Source: Sulfurimonas sp. (GTDB lineage Bacteria > Campylobacterota > Campylobacteria > Campylobacterales > Sulfurimonadaceae). Taken from it: DNA of 64,000 nt. This document shows, piece after piece, positions 30,568 through 40,443 of this stretch. The notes beneath the pieces were generated by a model, which was given only the letters and a program-made list of their open reading frames with translations, made no database searches and was not told the origin of the DNA. The stretch lies in NCBI GenBank assembly GCA_013791885.1, contig VMSZ01000068.1:18055-82054 (forward strand). Direction: 5' to 3'. Every line of letters begins with the position of its first letter. Position 1 is the stretch's first letter. Position numbers and translations under genes: made by a program.

Positions 30568-31698
30568 ATGAGCATTGAAGCATTTTCTGTAGAAGAAGCG
30601 CGTAATATAAGTGGAGCTAGAATCATCGCTGTTGGCGTTGGTGGTGGTGGCGGTAACATGATTGGTCACATGATTAATCAAGGTGTTACTGGGATAGAGA
30701 TGATGCTCATTAATACTGATGCACAAGTTTTAAGTGAAACCTGTGCTGCATCTAAGATTCAAATAGGCACAAAGCTTACTAAAGGCCTTGGTGCTGGTAT
30801 GAAACCGGTTGTTGGAAGAGATTCTGCACTAGAGAGTTATGATGAAATTAGAAATGCTCTTGAGGGAGCAGACATAGTATTCATCTCTGCCGGTCTTGGC
30901 GGTGGTACTGGTACCGGTGCTGCACCTATCGTTGCTCAGATAGCAAAAGAAATTGGTGCGTTAACTATTTCTGTTGTTACAAAACCTTTTAAATTTGAAG
31001 GGAACAAGAGAATCAAGCTTGCAGAAGCCGGTTTAGAAGAGCTTAAAAAAGAGAGTGATTCTATTGTTGTTATCCCTAATGACAAGCTTTTAACTATCAT
31101 TGATAGAAAACTTGGCCTTAAAGAAAGTTTCAAAATAGTAGATAGCGTTTTAGCACAAGCTGTCAGCGGAACTTCAGGTGTCATTCTTTCAAGTGGTGAA
31201 AATGACATCAACCTTGACTTTGCAGACTTAAAAACTGTAATGAGTCACAAAGGTATGGCACTCATGGGTGTTGGTGAGCATGAGGGCGAAAACGCAGCGT
31301 ATGAAGCTATTAAAGCGGCTATTGAGTCTCCACTTCTTGACAATATGTCAATCAACGGAGCGATGGGTGTTTTAGTTCACTTTAGTATGCACCCTGAATT
31401 TCCAATGATGGAAATCGCTGAAGCTATGGATGTTGTTCATGACAGTGCTCATGAGGACGCTGAAGTTATCTGGGGAACATCAACAGATTCAACGATGCCT
31501 GAGGACTACATCAAAATTACTATTGTTGCTACTGGTTTTGAAAAAGAAGTTTCAGCAAAAGAATTGTCAAACAATGGTGACTTTGTAGGTGAAAATATTC
31601 CTCCACGTGCAAAAGTACGTCCAAGATTGGTTGTTGGCGGTGATTTAAACAGTGATTACCTTGACATTCCTGCATATATGAGACAACAACAAGACTAA
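30568..31698 (+). CDS. ftsZ: cell division protein FtsZ
   Basis: AVGVGGGGGNMIGHMI, GLGGGTGTGAAPIVA tubulin signature. Confidence 0.98.
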   Translation: MSIEAFSVEEARNISGARIIAVGVGGGGGNMIGHMINQGVTGIEMMLINTDAQVLSETCAASKIQIGTKLTKGLGAGMKPVVGRDSALESYDEIRNALEGADIVFISAGLGGGTGTGAAPIVAQIAKEIGALTISVVTKPFKFEGNKRIKLAEAGLEELKKESDSIVVIPNDKLLTIIDRKLGLKESFKIVDSVLAQAVSGTSGVILSSGENDINLDFADLKTVMSHKGMALMGVGEHEGENAAYEAIKAAIESPLLDNMSINGAMGVLVHFSMHPEFPMMEIAEAMDVVHDSAHEDAEVIWGTSTDSTMPEDYIKITIVATGFEKEVSAKELSNNGDFVGENIPPRAKVRPRLVVGGDLNSDYLDIPAYMRQQQD

Positions 31699-31706
31699 GA
31701 AAATTA

Positions 31707-31997
31707 TTGCACTCCTTTGAAAAAATCATGAAAGCCAAGAGTTTGCTTGGCCTTCGTGAAAAATCCTCCCTTAAAGAAATCAAAAACAAATACAAAAATC
31801 TTATGAAAAAATGGCATCCTGACAAACATAAAGATGATGTCCAAAAAGCAACGCAGATGAGTATGCTTATCAATGAAGCCTATGAGATTATTTTAGATTA
31901 TTGCAACAACTATGAATTCTCTTTTGATGAAGAGCATATCAAAAAATCCCACTATTCACCCTCAGAGTGGTGGAATGATAAATTTGGCGGTAGATAA
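31707..31997 (+). CDS. small J-domain (DnaJ-like) protein
   Basis: AKSLLGLREKSSLKEIKNKYKNLMKKWHPDKHKDD with HPD; start could be 31707 (TTG) or 31728 (ATG). Confidence 0.85.
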   Translation: MHSFEKIMKAKSLLGLREKSSLKEIKNKYKNLMKKWHPDKHKDDVQKATQMSMLINEAYEIILDYCNNYEFSFDEEHIKKSHYSPSEWWNDKFGGR

Positions 31998-32005
31998 TGC
32001 TCTCG

Positions 32006-32950
32006 CTACAACCAAACTCCATTTTTAAAATAATATAACGCAGGATAAATTGAAACACCTATAGTGTATGCAGAATTAAAAAACAGTGAAAGTTTATAAC
32101 CCTCTTCTCTCTCTTTAAACGCCAAAGTCAGACCATAAAACGTCCCCAAAAACAAAAACGCATATAAAATATACCCAATGTAATGATAATCTTTTTGTAA
32201 AAAGCAAAATGGGCACTTGTGCGTTGGAAGCTCATAAATATAAGTTCCAAAAAATGAAATCAGCGTTATAAGCGACACTATGATAAAAAAGAGATTGACT
32301 AAAGTAAAAGCATATCTATTTTTGAGCTTGTAAAAAAGAAACATCAAGAGAAATAGAGTGTAAAAAAGTGTGAGCAAAACAAGCTGATTCATATTTAAAA
32401 AATAAGAGAGATACGAGGCACTGCTGCTTGAATAAATAACGCCACAGCAATCAACAACACTTTTTATGTCAATGGCATCAAACATAACAAACTCTAAAAC
32501 TATTTCACCAATAAATAGAAAAAATGCTACGCAGTAAAAAGCAAATTTCTCTCTGACATAAGGCTGGTTTTCATCTTTAGAATCTTCATTATGCAGGACA
32601 ATCCAGTATGCAAAAAGATACAGATTTAAAATCTTTAACATTAAAAGCGGAGTTCCATAATCAGTTGCATCAACAACTCCAGCAGCGCACATCGCTCCCA
32701 CGATACTTCCCGAAAGTTTGTCAAGTGTAAATATAAAAAACAAGAAAAGGGGTATTTTAATCGCAAAAATATATTTAATAATAGTCGCCGCCAGATAGCT
32801 TTGACTCTCGAGCTCATACTGTGATTTTGCAGAAGAGTTTTTATCATATTTCCAAAAAATTCTAAGACTCAAATAAAAAGCAATTATTGCAAAAAATGTC
32901 AGAATTGCATTTAAAATGAGTAGTGTTAAAATTTCAGGAGACAAGATCAT
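32006..32950 (-). CDS. polytopic membrane protein of the NosL/ABC cassette, unknown function
   Basis: Multiple TM segments, CPFCFLQKDYHYIGY and VVDCCG cysteine motifs; overlaps ABC ATPase gene by 4 nt. Confidence 0.7.
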   Translation of the reverse strand: MILSPEILTLLILNAILTFFAIIAFYLSLRIFWKYDKNSSAKSQYELESQSYLAATIIKYIFAIKIPLFLFFIFTLDKLSGSIVGAMCAAGVVDATDYGTPLLMLKILNLYLFAYWIVLHNEDSKDENQPYVREKFAFYCVAFFLFIGEIVLEFVMFDAIDIKSVVDCCGVIYSSSSASYLSYFLNMNQLVLLTLFYTLFLLMFLFYKLKNRYAFTLVNLFFIIVSLITLISFFGTYIYELPTHKCPFCFLQKDYHYIGYILYAFLFLGTFYGLTLAFKEREEGYKLSLFFNSAYTIGVSIYPALYYFKNGVWL

Positions 32951-33618
32951 ACTAACAGTTCACCGTTTAGCATCTCTATTTCTCTATCGACAAAATCAAG
33001 CCCGAAAAAAAGCGGATCATGTGTTGCGACAATAATGGTCTTATTTTGCGACTTTAACTCTCTTAAAATCTCTATAAACTTCAAAGACAACTCTTTATCA
33101 AGGTTAGCAGTAGGCTCATCTGCCAAGATAATTTTTGGCTTATTTACATTTGCTCTTGCTATGGCTACACGTTGCTGTTCTCCCCCTGAGAGACTTTTAA
33201 CAGCAATCTCCTTCTTGTGAGCAATATGGAATTTTTCCATAACACTCTTCACATGTTTTTGTGCTTCATCTTCTGAGAGATTTAAAGGAATGAGAGGAAG
33301 TAAAATATTATCCTCAACACTCAAATTTGGAATAAGATTATACTTTTGAAAAATAAAACCAATATTATTACGTCTATATGTTGCGGCAAAGGTGTCTGCG
33401 AGTTTTGATATTCTTTTTGTATCAACTATCACCTCTCCACTTGTAGGCTTTGAGAGTGCTGCAATGAGCGAAAGCATAGTGCTTTTACCGCTTCCGCTTG
33501 GACCTTTTAGAAGTATCAGCTCGCCCTCTTTAAAGTTGATGCTAACATCTTTAAGAGCAGTCACTCTATTATTTTCATTACTCTCATAAATCTTCGATAT
33601 ATTTTTTAATTCTATCAT
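32947..33618 (-). CDS. ABC transporter ATP-binding protein (MacB/LolD-like)
   Basis: GPSGSGKST Walker A, LSGGEQQRVAIARA signature, ILADEPTANLD Walker B. Confidence 0.95.
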   Translation of the reverse strand: MIELKNISKIYESNENNRVTALKDVSINFKEGELILLKGPSGSGKSTMLSLIAALSKPTSGEVIVDTKRISKLADTFAATYRRNNIGFIFQKYNLIPNLSVEDNILLPLIPLNLSEDEAQKHVKSVMEKFHIAHKKEIAVKSLSGGEQQRVAIARANVNKPKIILADEPTANLDKELSLKFIEILRELKSQNKTIIVATHDPLFFGLDFVDREIEMLNGELLV

Positions 33619-34793
33619 CAGCGTATCACTTCATCGGTTTCAAGGCTTGCGACTCTCCATGAAGGGATAATCGTCGCTGCTATGTAAATTGGAATTGTTA
33701 GAAAAAAAACTAACAAAAGTGTTTGTAAATCCATTACAAACGGCAGTCTGAAACTAACTTTCAAATCTGAGTAGCCAATAAATATTTCTCGTAAAAGAGG
33801 TGCCTGCAGCAGGTATACAAACGCTAACGCAAGTGCGATTCCAAGCAGATAAGAAAAGACAGAAATAATGCCTGCTTCATAAAACTTTTCTTTTAAAACA
33901 TCCTCAACTCTCCAACCGACAGCTTTAAGTATTCCTACTTCGCGTTTTTCTTCACTGCTTACGCCACTGAGTTTATCGTAGATGATAATAAAAAATGTAA
34001 ATATCGCAACAACAAACAGAGCTAAAAAAACTCCACTTTTATAGTTAAACATATTCTCATAACTCAGTTTCAAATCATCCTTGGTAATTACTTTAAAACT
34101 TGGAAATTGCTCTTTAATTTTCTGTGCTACAGTAGCTATCTCTTTAGGGTTAGAAACATGAACCGAAATATCTGTCGCTCTCTCCTCGCTCATAGCAAAA
34201 ATCTCTCTCACATTCTGCTTACTCATGACTATCATATCATTTGCTTCGAGTTCCAAATCACTCTCAAAAACACCGGCGATATTTACTTTTTTCATGCTTC
34301 CATCAGGTTTTATAAAGTTAAAATACTCTTTATAATATCTCTCGCTCATTTTCTTTTTTACACCGGCTCCAACAAACATTGCAATGCTATTGAAATCAAA
34401 TTTCTCAGACAAAGACGCTAAAGCAGGAGTTAATGCTGTTTCAAATTCTTCTATGCCTACAACTGTAAAATAAACATCAAGCATCTCAAAATAGTAATAC
34501 CCCCAAACGCGCGAGGAGGCATCACTGACTCCGTTTATCGCTAAAATCTTCTCAACATTTTTAATATCTATATCATGAATACGTCCGCCGCGAACATCTT
34601 GAAGAGTTATCTGCGGTAAAGAATCAAGTGTCGCATTCAGTTCATATTTTATTGAGTTAGTGATAAAGAATACGGATGCAAGTAAAAAAGTTAAAAACGT
34701 AATAACAACAGTTATAAAAATACTTTTTGCTTTTTGTCTAAGTAAGGAGTTGATTGCAAACTCGATGAGATAAAAATTTATTTTACTCTTCAT
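33618..34793 (-). CDS. ABC transporter permease (MacB/FtsX-like)
   Basis: MacB periplasmic-core/FtsX architecture, EKREVGILKAVGWRVEDVLKEKFYEAGIISV; internal ATG at 34793 (MKSKINFYLIEF) preferred. Confidence 0.88.
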   Translation of the reverse strand: MKSKINFYLIEFAINSLLRQKAKSIFITVVITFLTFLLASVFFITNSIKYELNATLDSLPQITLQDVRGGRIHDIDIKNVEKILAINGVSDASSRVWGYYYFEMLDVYFTVVGIEEFETALTPALASLSEKFDFNSIAMFVGAGVKKKMSERYYKEYFNFIKPDGSMKKVNIAGVFESDLELEANDMIVMSKQNVREIFAMSEERATDISVHVSNPKEIATVAQKIKEQFPSFKVITKDDLKLSYENMFNYKSGVFLALFVVAIFTFFIIIYDKLSGVSSEEKREVGILKAVGWRVEDVLKEKFYEAGIISVFSYLLGIALALAFVYLLQAPLLREIFIGYSDLKVSFRLPFVMDLQTLLLVFFLTIPIYIAATIIPSWRVASLETDEVIR

Positions 34794-35103
34794 AGCCACT
34801 CTTTTTATCTTCAAAATGATTGATTGCAAAAGAAGAAGAGAAACTCTCACGTAAGCTAGGTGCATCTTTATAAAGAGTAAAAACATCCCCCAGACTTCTA
34901 TGTCTTAAAACGCCGTCTTGTGAACTAAAAGCTAAATCCGGAAGGCCGATCACCTTAACAAAGCGGTTCTTTTTTTCTAATGACTCTTCTTTTATACCTC
35001 TAGTATTGAGAAGGTAAAAACTTTCACCTGCAGTAAATAGAAGTAAAAATATAAAGATATAAGAGGTTATTTTACTTTTTTTATTCATCGAGTTTATATA
35101 CAT
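34783..35103 (-). CDS. membrane-anchored/exported protein of unknown function in NosL/ABC cassette
   Basis: N-terminal hydrophobic segment ITSYIFIFLLLFTAGESFYLL; overlaps both neighbours. Confidence 0.6.
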   Translation of the reverse strand: MYINSMNKKSKITSYIFIFLLLFTAGESFYLLNTRGIKEESLEKKNRFVKVIGLPDLAFSSQDGVLRHRSLGDVFTLYKDAPSLRESFSSSFAINHFEDKKSGYEE

Positions 35104-35791
35104 CCTCTTTTGTTATCTCACTAAAAAAAAGTATTTTTTTCGCTCTGTGGTCACTTTGAAAACCTTGCGCCTCCGCCTCATTTGAAAATGCTATAAGCTC
35201 TTCTCCCATTGGTCCGTAAATATCACTCCCTAAAACATAATAGGCTTCTCTTGCGTTTATGGTTTTTTGCGAGTAGTAATCGCGTACCAGAATCATCTCG
35301 ATAGTTTCCGGATGAGGCTCGTCAAAGTAAAATTTCAATAAATCCTTCATTCCGTCAAAAGAATAGTGTGTTTTATCTTTAAAGTATATTTGTGCCGCCC
35401 ATCTTGGATATTTATAAACAAACATACCACAAACGGGACATTTTTCATCCTTATGCACTTCTATATTTGGAAGTTCTCTACTCTTTTTTGAGACTCTAAC
35501 AACATCCCAAAGATAAAACGCGACTGCGTTTATATGTGTTTCATTTTGTAAAGAACATAATTTTTGAATTTTTATGGCAGTTTGAAGTTCTTCAAAACTT
35601 GTAAAATTATTTGGATTGATTTTTGAACATTTTTGCGTATATATTTTTTCACCCATCGGATATATTTTTTTGATTTTAAAAGCTTCTGAGGGTTCTGAGG
35701 CAATAAGATGCACAGTAAAGAAAAAGAGAAGTAAAAAAGTTTGTCGAAGCGATACCATAATATTCTCCCAGTAAAGGAGAGATGGTATCAA
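35081..35791 (-). CDS. NosL family (copper-chaperone-like) protein
   Basis: CPVCGMFVYKYPRWAAQIYFKDKTHYSFDGMKDLLKFYF ... YVLGSDIYGPMGEELIAFSNEAEAQGF. Confidence 0.85.
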   Translation of the reverse strand: MIPSLLYWENIMVSLRQTFLLLFFFTVHLIASEPSEAFKIKKIYPMGEKIYTQKCSKINPNNFTSFEELQTAIKIQKLCSLQNETHINAVAFYLWDVVRVSKKSRELPNIEVHKDEKCPVCGMFVYKYPRWAAQIYFKDKTHYSFDGMKDLLKFYFDEPHPETIEMILVRDYYSQKTINAREAYYVLGSDIYGPMGEELIAFSNEAEAQGFQSDHRAKKILFFSEITKEDVYKLDE

Positions 35792-35809
35792 AATTGTGTT
35801 AAAAAAGAG

Positions 35810-36301
35810 TTAAAAAGAGGCCTGAGCAGTACGTAAAAGCATCAACCTGCGAATGAAAAGTACAAGCAGAGCAACTGCTAAAATTTTAAAATCTATTTCG
35901 CTTGCTATATGAATATTTTCAAAAGTATCACTTTGTGTCGCTTCAACTCCAAGTGCTTGCATAGCAAGAATATGAGGGGCATACACGCCGCTAAACATGA
36001 GAGACGTGAAAAGTACAACTGCGCTTGAAGCAAAGGCTATAGCATCACGCTGACCCGTTTTGTAGAGGGCTGCTTCATATAAAAATACAGCAATTACAAC
36101 AGCATAAAGCCAATAAGAAAAGCGATGGAATATTTCACCCATTACAATTCCTGCATTATACTTGTCCATAAGCATATCAACTAAAATTTTGTCTGTATTA
36201 AAAATAACAGGAGCAACAAGTGCACCTAAAACAATAACACCGCCAAAAGTTGCCGCGAGCATAATCAAATAACTAAAATCTACGTATATATTTTTTTTCA
36301 C
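35810..36301 (-). CDS. DUF4149-like membrane protein
   Basis: Four TM segments; LAATFGGVIVLGALVAPVIFNTD ... RFSYWLYAVV ... ASEIDFKILAVALLVLFIRR. Confidence 0.6.
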   Translation of the reverse strand: MKKNIYVDFSYLIMLAATFGGVIVLGALVAPVIFNTDKILVDMLMDKYNAGIVMGEIFHRFSYWLYAVVIAVFLYEAALYKTGQRDAIAFASSAVVLFTSLMFSGVYAPHILAMQALGVEATQSDTFENIHIASEIDFKILAVALLVLFIRRLMLLRTAQASF

Positions 36302-36303
36302 TT

Positions 36304-37134
36304 TTATAACCTTAAGCTAAAGCCTCTATCAAAGCCACTGTAATCTTTGTAGAACTCTAACGCTTCATATTTCTTATTTGCTAAATAGTGTGATATTTTA
36401 TCTTGTTGGTCATAACCCATTTCACACGTAAAAAAGTTAATATTACGCTTTAATGCCTCATTAAGAAGCTCTTGAATAATCTCATCGCCGATGCTTCCGC
36501 CAAAGAGTGCATTCTGTGGCTCATAAGACAAATTTGACTCTAGAAAAACATCATTTGCTATATAAGGAGGATTTGACACAAGATAGTCTATCTCTTCACT
36601 TACAGGCTCTAACAATGAACCTAAACGCAACTCAATTCTATCTTCAAGTCTAAATTTTTCTATATTTATCTTCGCAATAGCAAGTGCGGCCTCTGAGATA
36701 TCTACGGCTATAAACTTTGCGTTTGGCAGATGAAGCGCAAGCATGATGGAGATAATTCCGCTTCCTACACCCACTTCGGCAAAAGTCAGCACTGCATTTT
36801 TATCTGGAACTCTTTTGAGTACTTCATCAATAAGAATCTCCGTCTCAGGTCGAGGGATTAAAGCTCCTGGAGCAATATAAAACTCTTCGCTGTAAAAACT
36901 AACCTTATTTATAATGTATTCAAAAGGTTCATTATTTGCGCGTCTCTCTACCCAGGCAAAAAGTTCTTCAAGATTTTCTAAGAGTGTGTTTTGGTTTGTA
37001 ATAAGCCAAAGCTCATCACATTCAAGATGCGCCATCAAAAGAAGTTGAGCTTCTCTTGATGCTCGCGGAATATAAGGGTTAAGAGTATTCGTAATCTCTT
37101 TTAAAAGATCCTTGACTAAATATTGGCTTCGCAT
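36304..37134 (-). CDS. prmC: peptide chain release factor N(5)-glutamine methyltransferase
   Basis: PRPETEILIDEVL, EVGVGSGIISIMLAL, DYLVSNPPYI. Confidence 0.94.
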   Translation of the reverse strand: MRSQYLVKDLLKEITNTLNPYIPRASREAQLLLMAHLECDELWLITNQNTLLENLEELFAWVERRANNEPFEYIINKVSFYSEEFYIAPGALIPRPETEILIDEVLKRVPDKNAVLTFAEVGVGSGIISIMLALHLPNAKFIAVDISEAALAIAKINIEKFRLEDRIELRLGSLLEPVSEEIDYLVSNPPYIANDVFLESNLSYEPQNALFGGSIGDEIIQELLNEALKRNINFFTCEMGYDQQDKISHYLANKKYEALEFYKDYSGFDRGFSLRL

Positions 37135-38372
37135 TGAGCCTCTAAAGAACTTTCATCTACATTGCCGATATCTACACCAAGCTCTTTTAAACGCTCTAAA
37201 ACAGGAGGATGTGTGTAATGAAAAAAGATGTAAAGCGGATGAGAAAGCGGAAAACTTTTATTTTCAGTCACAAGTTTTTGCAGTGCATTTGCAAGCTCAA
37301 TTGAACCTGCAGCTCCACCTAGTTCACTTCCCATTTTATCTGCTGCATATTCATTATGTCGGCTTACAATTCCCATAAGAGGCATCATAATAAAGCCTAA
37401 AACAGGCATAAACAGCATTAAAAGTATCATAGTCAGATATGGCGTTTGACTCATTCCAAGTTCTAAAAACAGCGACTCAGGTAAATTACCAAAAAGAGCG
37501 AACATAGCAAAAAGCATCACACCTACCATAGCAATATTTTTATAAATATCACCATGAGCGAAATGTCCAAGTTCATGTCCTAAAACTGCCAACAGTTCTT
37601 TCGTTGAGAGCTTCTCAATCAGCGTATCAAAAAGTACAACTCTTTTTGCACGGCCAAAACCGCCAAAATAAGCATTCAGCCTCGCGTCGCGTTTACTTGC
37701 ATCACTAATAAAAACACCAGAGCTTACAAAACCTGTTTTTTGCATAAGATTTTTTATTTCATCATCAAGTGCTTCATCTTGAAGCGGTGTAAGTTTGTCA
37801 AAAAACATGGCTCGAAAAGTCGGATAAAGCATATTGATGAGAATTACAATTGCGAATATAAAAACAAAACTCCATAACCACCATAAAGCAAAACTGCTCA
37901 TGATTGCATAAATTCCCCAAATGACCAAAGATCCTAAAACTATTGTCATAACAAAAGAAATAAGTGTGTCTTTAATAAAAAGAGCCATGGTAGATTTATT
38001 AAAGCCATATTCTTTGTCAAGCACAAATTTTTGGTAGTAAGCAAAAGGCAGAGAGACAAGAGAGTTAATAAGTAAAAAGCCCATCACAATCGCTATATTC
38101 ATAACAGCATCGTTCTGAAAAAAAAGATTCTGCTCCAGCAACGATATTCCAAACCCAATCCAGGCTATAAAAAGCAGATAATCCACAAAAGAGTTGACAA
38201 TAGAGAGTTTCTCTTTTGCAACAGCGTAATTGCCTGCTTTTAAATAATCACCCTGACTCAGTAAAACCGCATTCTTTCTTTTTGCCTGGTTAACAAATCC
38301 TATCTGCATGACACTCGTATAGATAGAAATAACTATATAAAGTGTATAGACGCCAACAATACTTATCAACAT
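37116..38372 (-). CDS. M48 family (Ste24/HtpX-like) metallopeptidase
   Basis: VLGHELGHFAHGD HExxH, RHNEYAADKMGSELG. Confidence 0.93.
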   Translation of the reverse strand: MLISIVGVYTLYIVISIYTSVMQIGFVNQAKRKNAVLLSQGDYLKAGNYAVAKEKLSIVNSFVDYLLFIAWIGFGISLLEQNLFFQNDAVMNIAIVMGFLLINSLVSLPFAYYQKFVLDKEYGFNKSTMALFIKDTLISFVMTIVLGSLVIWGIYAIMSSFALWWLWSFVFIFAIVILINMLYPTFRAMFFDKLTPLQDEALDDEIKNLMQKTGFVSSGVFISDASKRDARLNAYFGGFGRAKRVVLFDTLIEKLSTKELLAVLGHELGHFAHGDIYKNIAMVGVMLFAMFALFGNLPESLFLELGMSQTPYLTMILLMLFMPVLGFIMMPLMGIVSRHNEYAADKMGSELGGAAGSIELANALQKLVTENKSFPLSHPLYIFFHYTHPPVLERLKELGVDIGNVDESSLEAQCEANI

Positions 38373-38383
38373 ATCGTGTGCCG

Positions 38384-38575
38384 TTACTTCATCGGAATTT
38401 TATTGATAGATTGTTCAACAGTAAGGTTTTCATCTTTATTGTCAAATACCTTATACGCGAATACATAAACAACACCCATCAATAATCCCGCCAATATAAC
38501 TGCAAGAACAATCTTTTTCTTTTCACCTTCTAGAGTGTTATAATCTTCAATATCTTCTAATCTTGGTTCACTCAT
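38384..38575 (-). CDS. small single-TM protein, unknown
   Basis: 63 aa, KKKIVLAVILAGLLMGVVYVFAY; plausible start spacing upstream of M48 gene. Confidence 0.6.
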   Translation of the reverse strand: MSEPRLEDIEDYNTLEGEKKKIVLAVILAGLLMGVVYVFAYKVFDNKDENLTVEQSINKIPMK

Positions 38576-38697
38576 AATACAATCCTTATTTTTCTGTTTA
38601 TAATAGCAGAATATCTAAGAAATGCCAATTTAATATTAAATTAATATGACGGCTTAAGTCTTTTTTTTAGAACATTTCTTCGTCAAAAAATTTTCAC

Positions 38698-38991
38698 TTA
38701 TTCAAGAATATAATCGACTACCTTTGAATCAGTAGTCACTTCTTTAATAAGTTCTACTACTTTGAGATGTTCTTCATGCTCAGCATAAATTTTCAAATCC
38801 CCACGAGATTCGAAAGTGCTGTATAGTGACATATCATAGGCTCTTGGTGATTCAGTAAAGTTAATTCCGACCTCCATACTTTTAAGAACATCAATATGCT
38901 CCTCGAGTTTTTCCAACTTATGTTTTACTTTTGCCAGATTTAAAGCTTTATTTTCTTCTTTAAACTGAAACATTACTATATGAACAACCAT
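38698..38991 (-). CDS. Dabb (stress-responsive A/B barrel) family protein
   Basis: MVVHIVMFQFKEENKA...ITESPRAYDMSLYSTFESRGDLKIYAEHEEHLKV-type signature. Confidence 0.85.
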   Translation of the reverse strand: MVVHIVMFQFKEENKALNLAKVKHKLEKLEEHIDVLKSMEVGINFTESPRAYDMSLYSTFESRGDLKIYAEHEEHLKVVELIKEVTTDSKVVDYILE

Positions 38992-39047
38992 GATTTCACC
39001 TCACAAATATAATGCAAAATTTTAACCTAAATCTTGTAAGAGTTATG

Positions 39048-40409
39048 TTAAAAAACTAAGATATTTTTCCAAAAAAATTCAGCAATCATGACGATAAAAA
39101 AGATGCCAAAAAGATTGAGCACAAACCCGTAACGAATCATACTCTTCACATCCACTGCCCCGCTGCTCATGGCAATGGCGTTTGGAGGCGTAGCTATTGG
39201 AAGCATAAACGCATAACTTGCACAAAGAGTTGCCACCATCATGAAAAGTGTTGTATTCATACCAGTCTGCTGGGCAACTGCATAAATTACAGGGAGCATG
39301 ATTGAGATAAGTGCTGTATTTGAAGTAATCTCGGTTGTAAAAGTAATCAAAGCTGCTATACTTAAAAGCAACAGCAGAGGAGGCAGACTGGTGAGCGACA
39401 CTAAATATGTTGCAAGCACATCAGCTAAACCCGTTACACTAAACGCAGACGCAATGGAAAAACCGGCACCAAATAAAAACATAATTCTGTAAGGTATCTT
39501 TCCTTTATCTTCCATCCAATCCAAAAGATGAAATCCCGGAGCAAATAACAAAAGACCAAATCCTAAAAGTATTCCCGACTCATTGAGTCCAAGTCCATTC
39601 CAGTAAGGCTTCATGGGTGCATTTAAAAGAAGTAAAAAAACTAAAGATACCAGCAAGAACAAAACTTTTTTCTGTTTAGTATCTAAAGGCTTTTTCTCTT
39701 TGTTTTGAACAATTGGCACAGATGAGACACCAATACTCAGAATCCATCCAACTACAAAAAACATCATAAATGCCAGAGGTGCGACCATCCAAGTCCACTG
39801 AAAAAATGGTATCAACTCCATTCCTTTGTCATTCATAATTCCAAGAAGTATGAGATTAGGCGGTGTTCCTATGGGAGTTATAATACCGCCGACACTTGCC
39901 CCGTATGCAATTGCAAGAGCAAAACGCATCTTCAATTTTATTTCATCTGTAATAAAAATAGCAATGGAAATAAGCAGCAAAGTTGTCGTGGTGTTTGACA
40001 AAATAGAACTTAAAAGTCCAGAGGTAATCACCAAAGAAAAAATCATTCCTCTTGGCGTGTTTGGAAAAAGCGTAAGCATTTTATTGGCTATCCAAGAGTG
40101 CAAATGAGTTTTTTCAACCGCAATTGCAAGTAAAAATCCGCCTAAGAACAGATAGATAATCGGATTTGAGTAGTTTATTGCCGTAGCTTTTGTCTCCAAA
40201 ATACCAAATGCCGGAAATAAGATAATTGGCAACAAAGAGACAACTGCCAAAGGCAAGCCTTCGTTTGTCCATAAAGTGACCAAAACAGCAATAATTCCCA
40301 GAAGAAAACTCTGTGTCATGGTAAATAGACTCAGAGAAAAAGCAAACACAACCAAGCCTATAATTAACGCTGTGAGTATCTTTTTCAACTCTTCTGCATG
40401 CTCTTTCAT
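39048..40409 (-). CDS. SLC13/DASS family divalent anion:sodium symporter
   Basis: GASVGGIITPIGTPPNLILLG, SNTALISIMLPV, ATPPNAIAMSSGAV. Confidence 0.92.
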   Translation of the reverse strand: MKEHAEELKKILTALIIGLVVFAFSLSLFTMTQSFLLGIIAVLVTLWTNEGLPLAVVSLLPIILFPAFGILETKATAINYSNPIIYLFLGGFLLAIAVEKTHLHSWIANKMLTLFPNTPRGMIFSLVITSGLLSSILSNTTTTLLLISIAIFITDEIKLKMRFALAIAYGASVGGIITPIGTPPNLILLGIMNDKGMELIPFFQWTWMVAPLAFMMFFVVGWILSIGVSSVPIVQNKEKKPLDTKQKKVLFLLVSLVFLLLLNAPMKPYWNGLGLNESGILLGFGLLLFAPGFHLLDWMEDKGKIPYRIMFLFGAGFSIASAFSVTGLADVLATYLVSLTSLPPLLLLLSIAALITFTTEITSNTALISIMLPVIYAVAQQTGMNTTLFMMVATLCASYAFMLPIATPPNAIAMSSGAVDVKSMIRYGFVLNLFGIFFIVMIAEFFWKNILVF

Positions 40410-40443
40410 GTTCTCTTCTCCTTGTTGTTTTATATATCGATTT

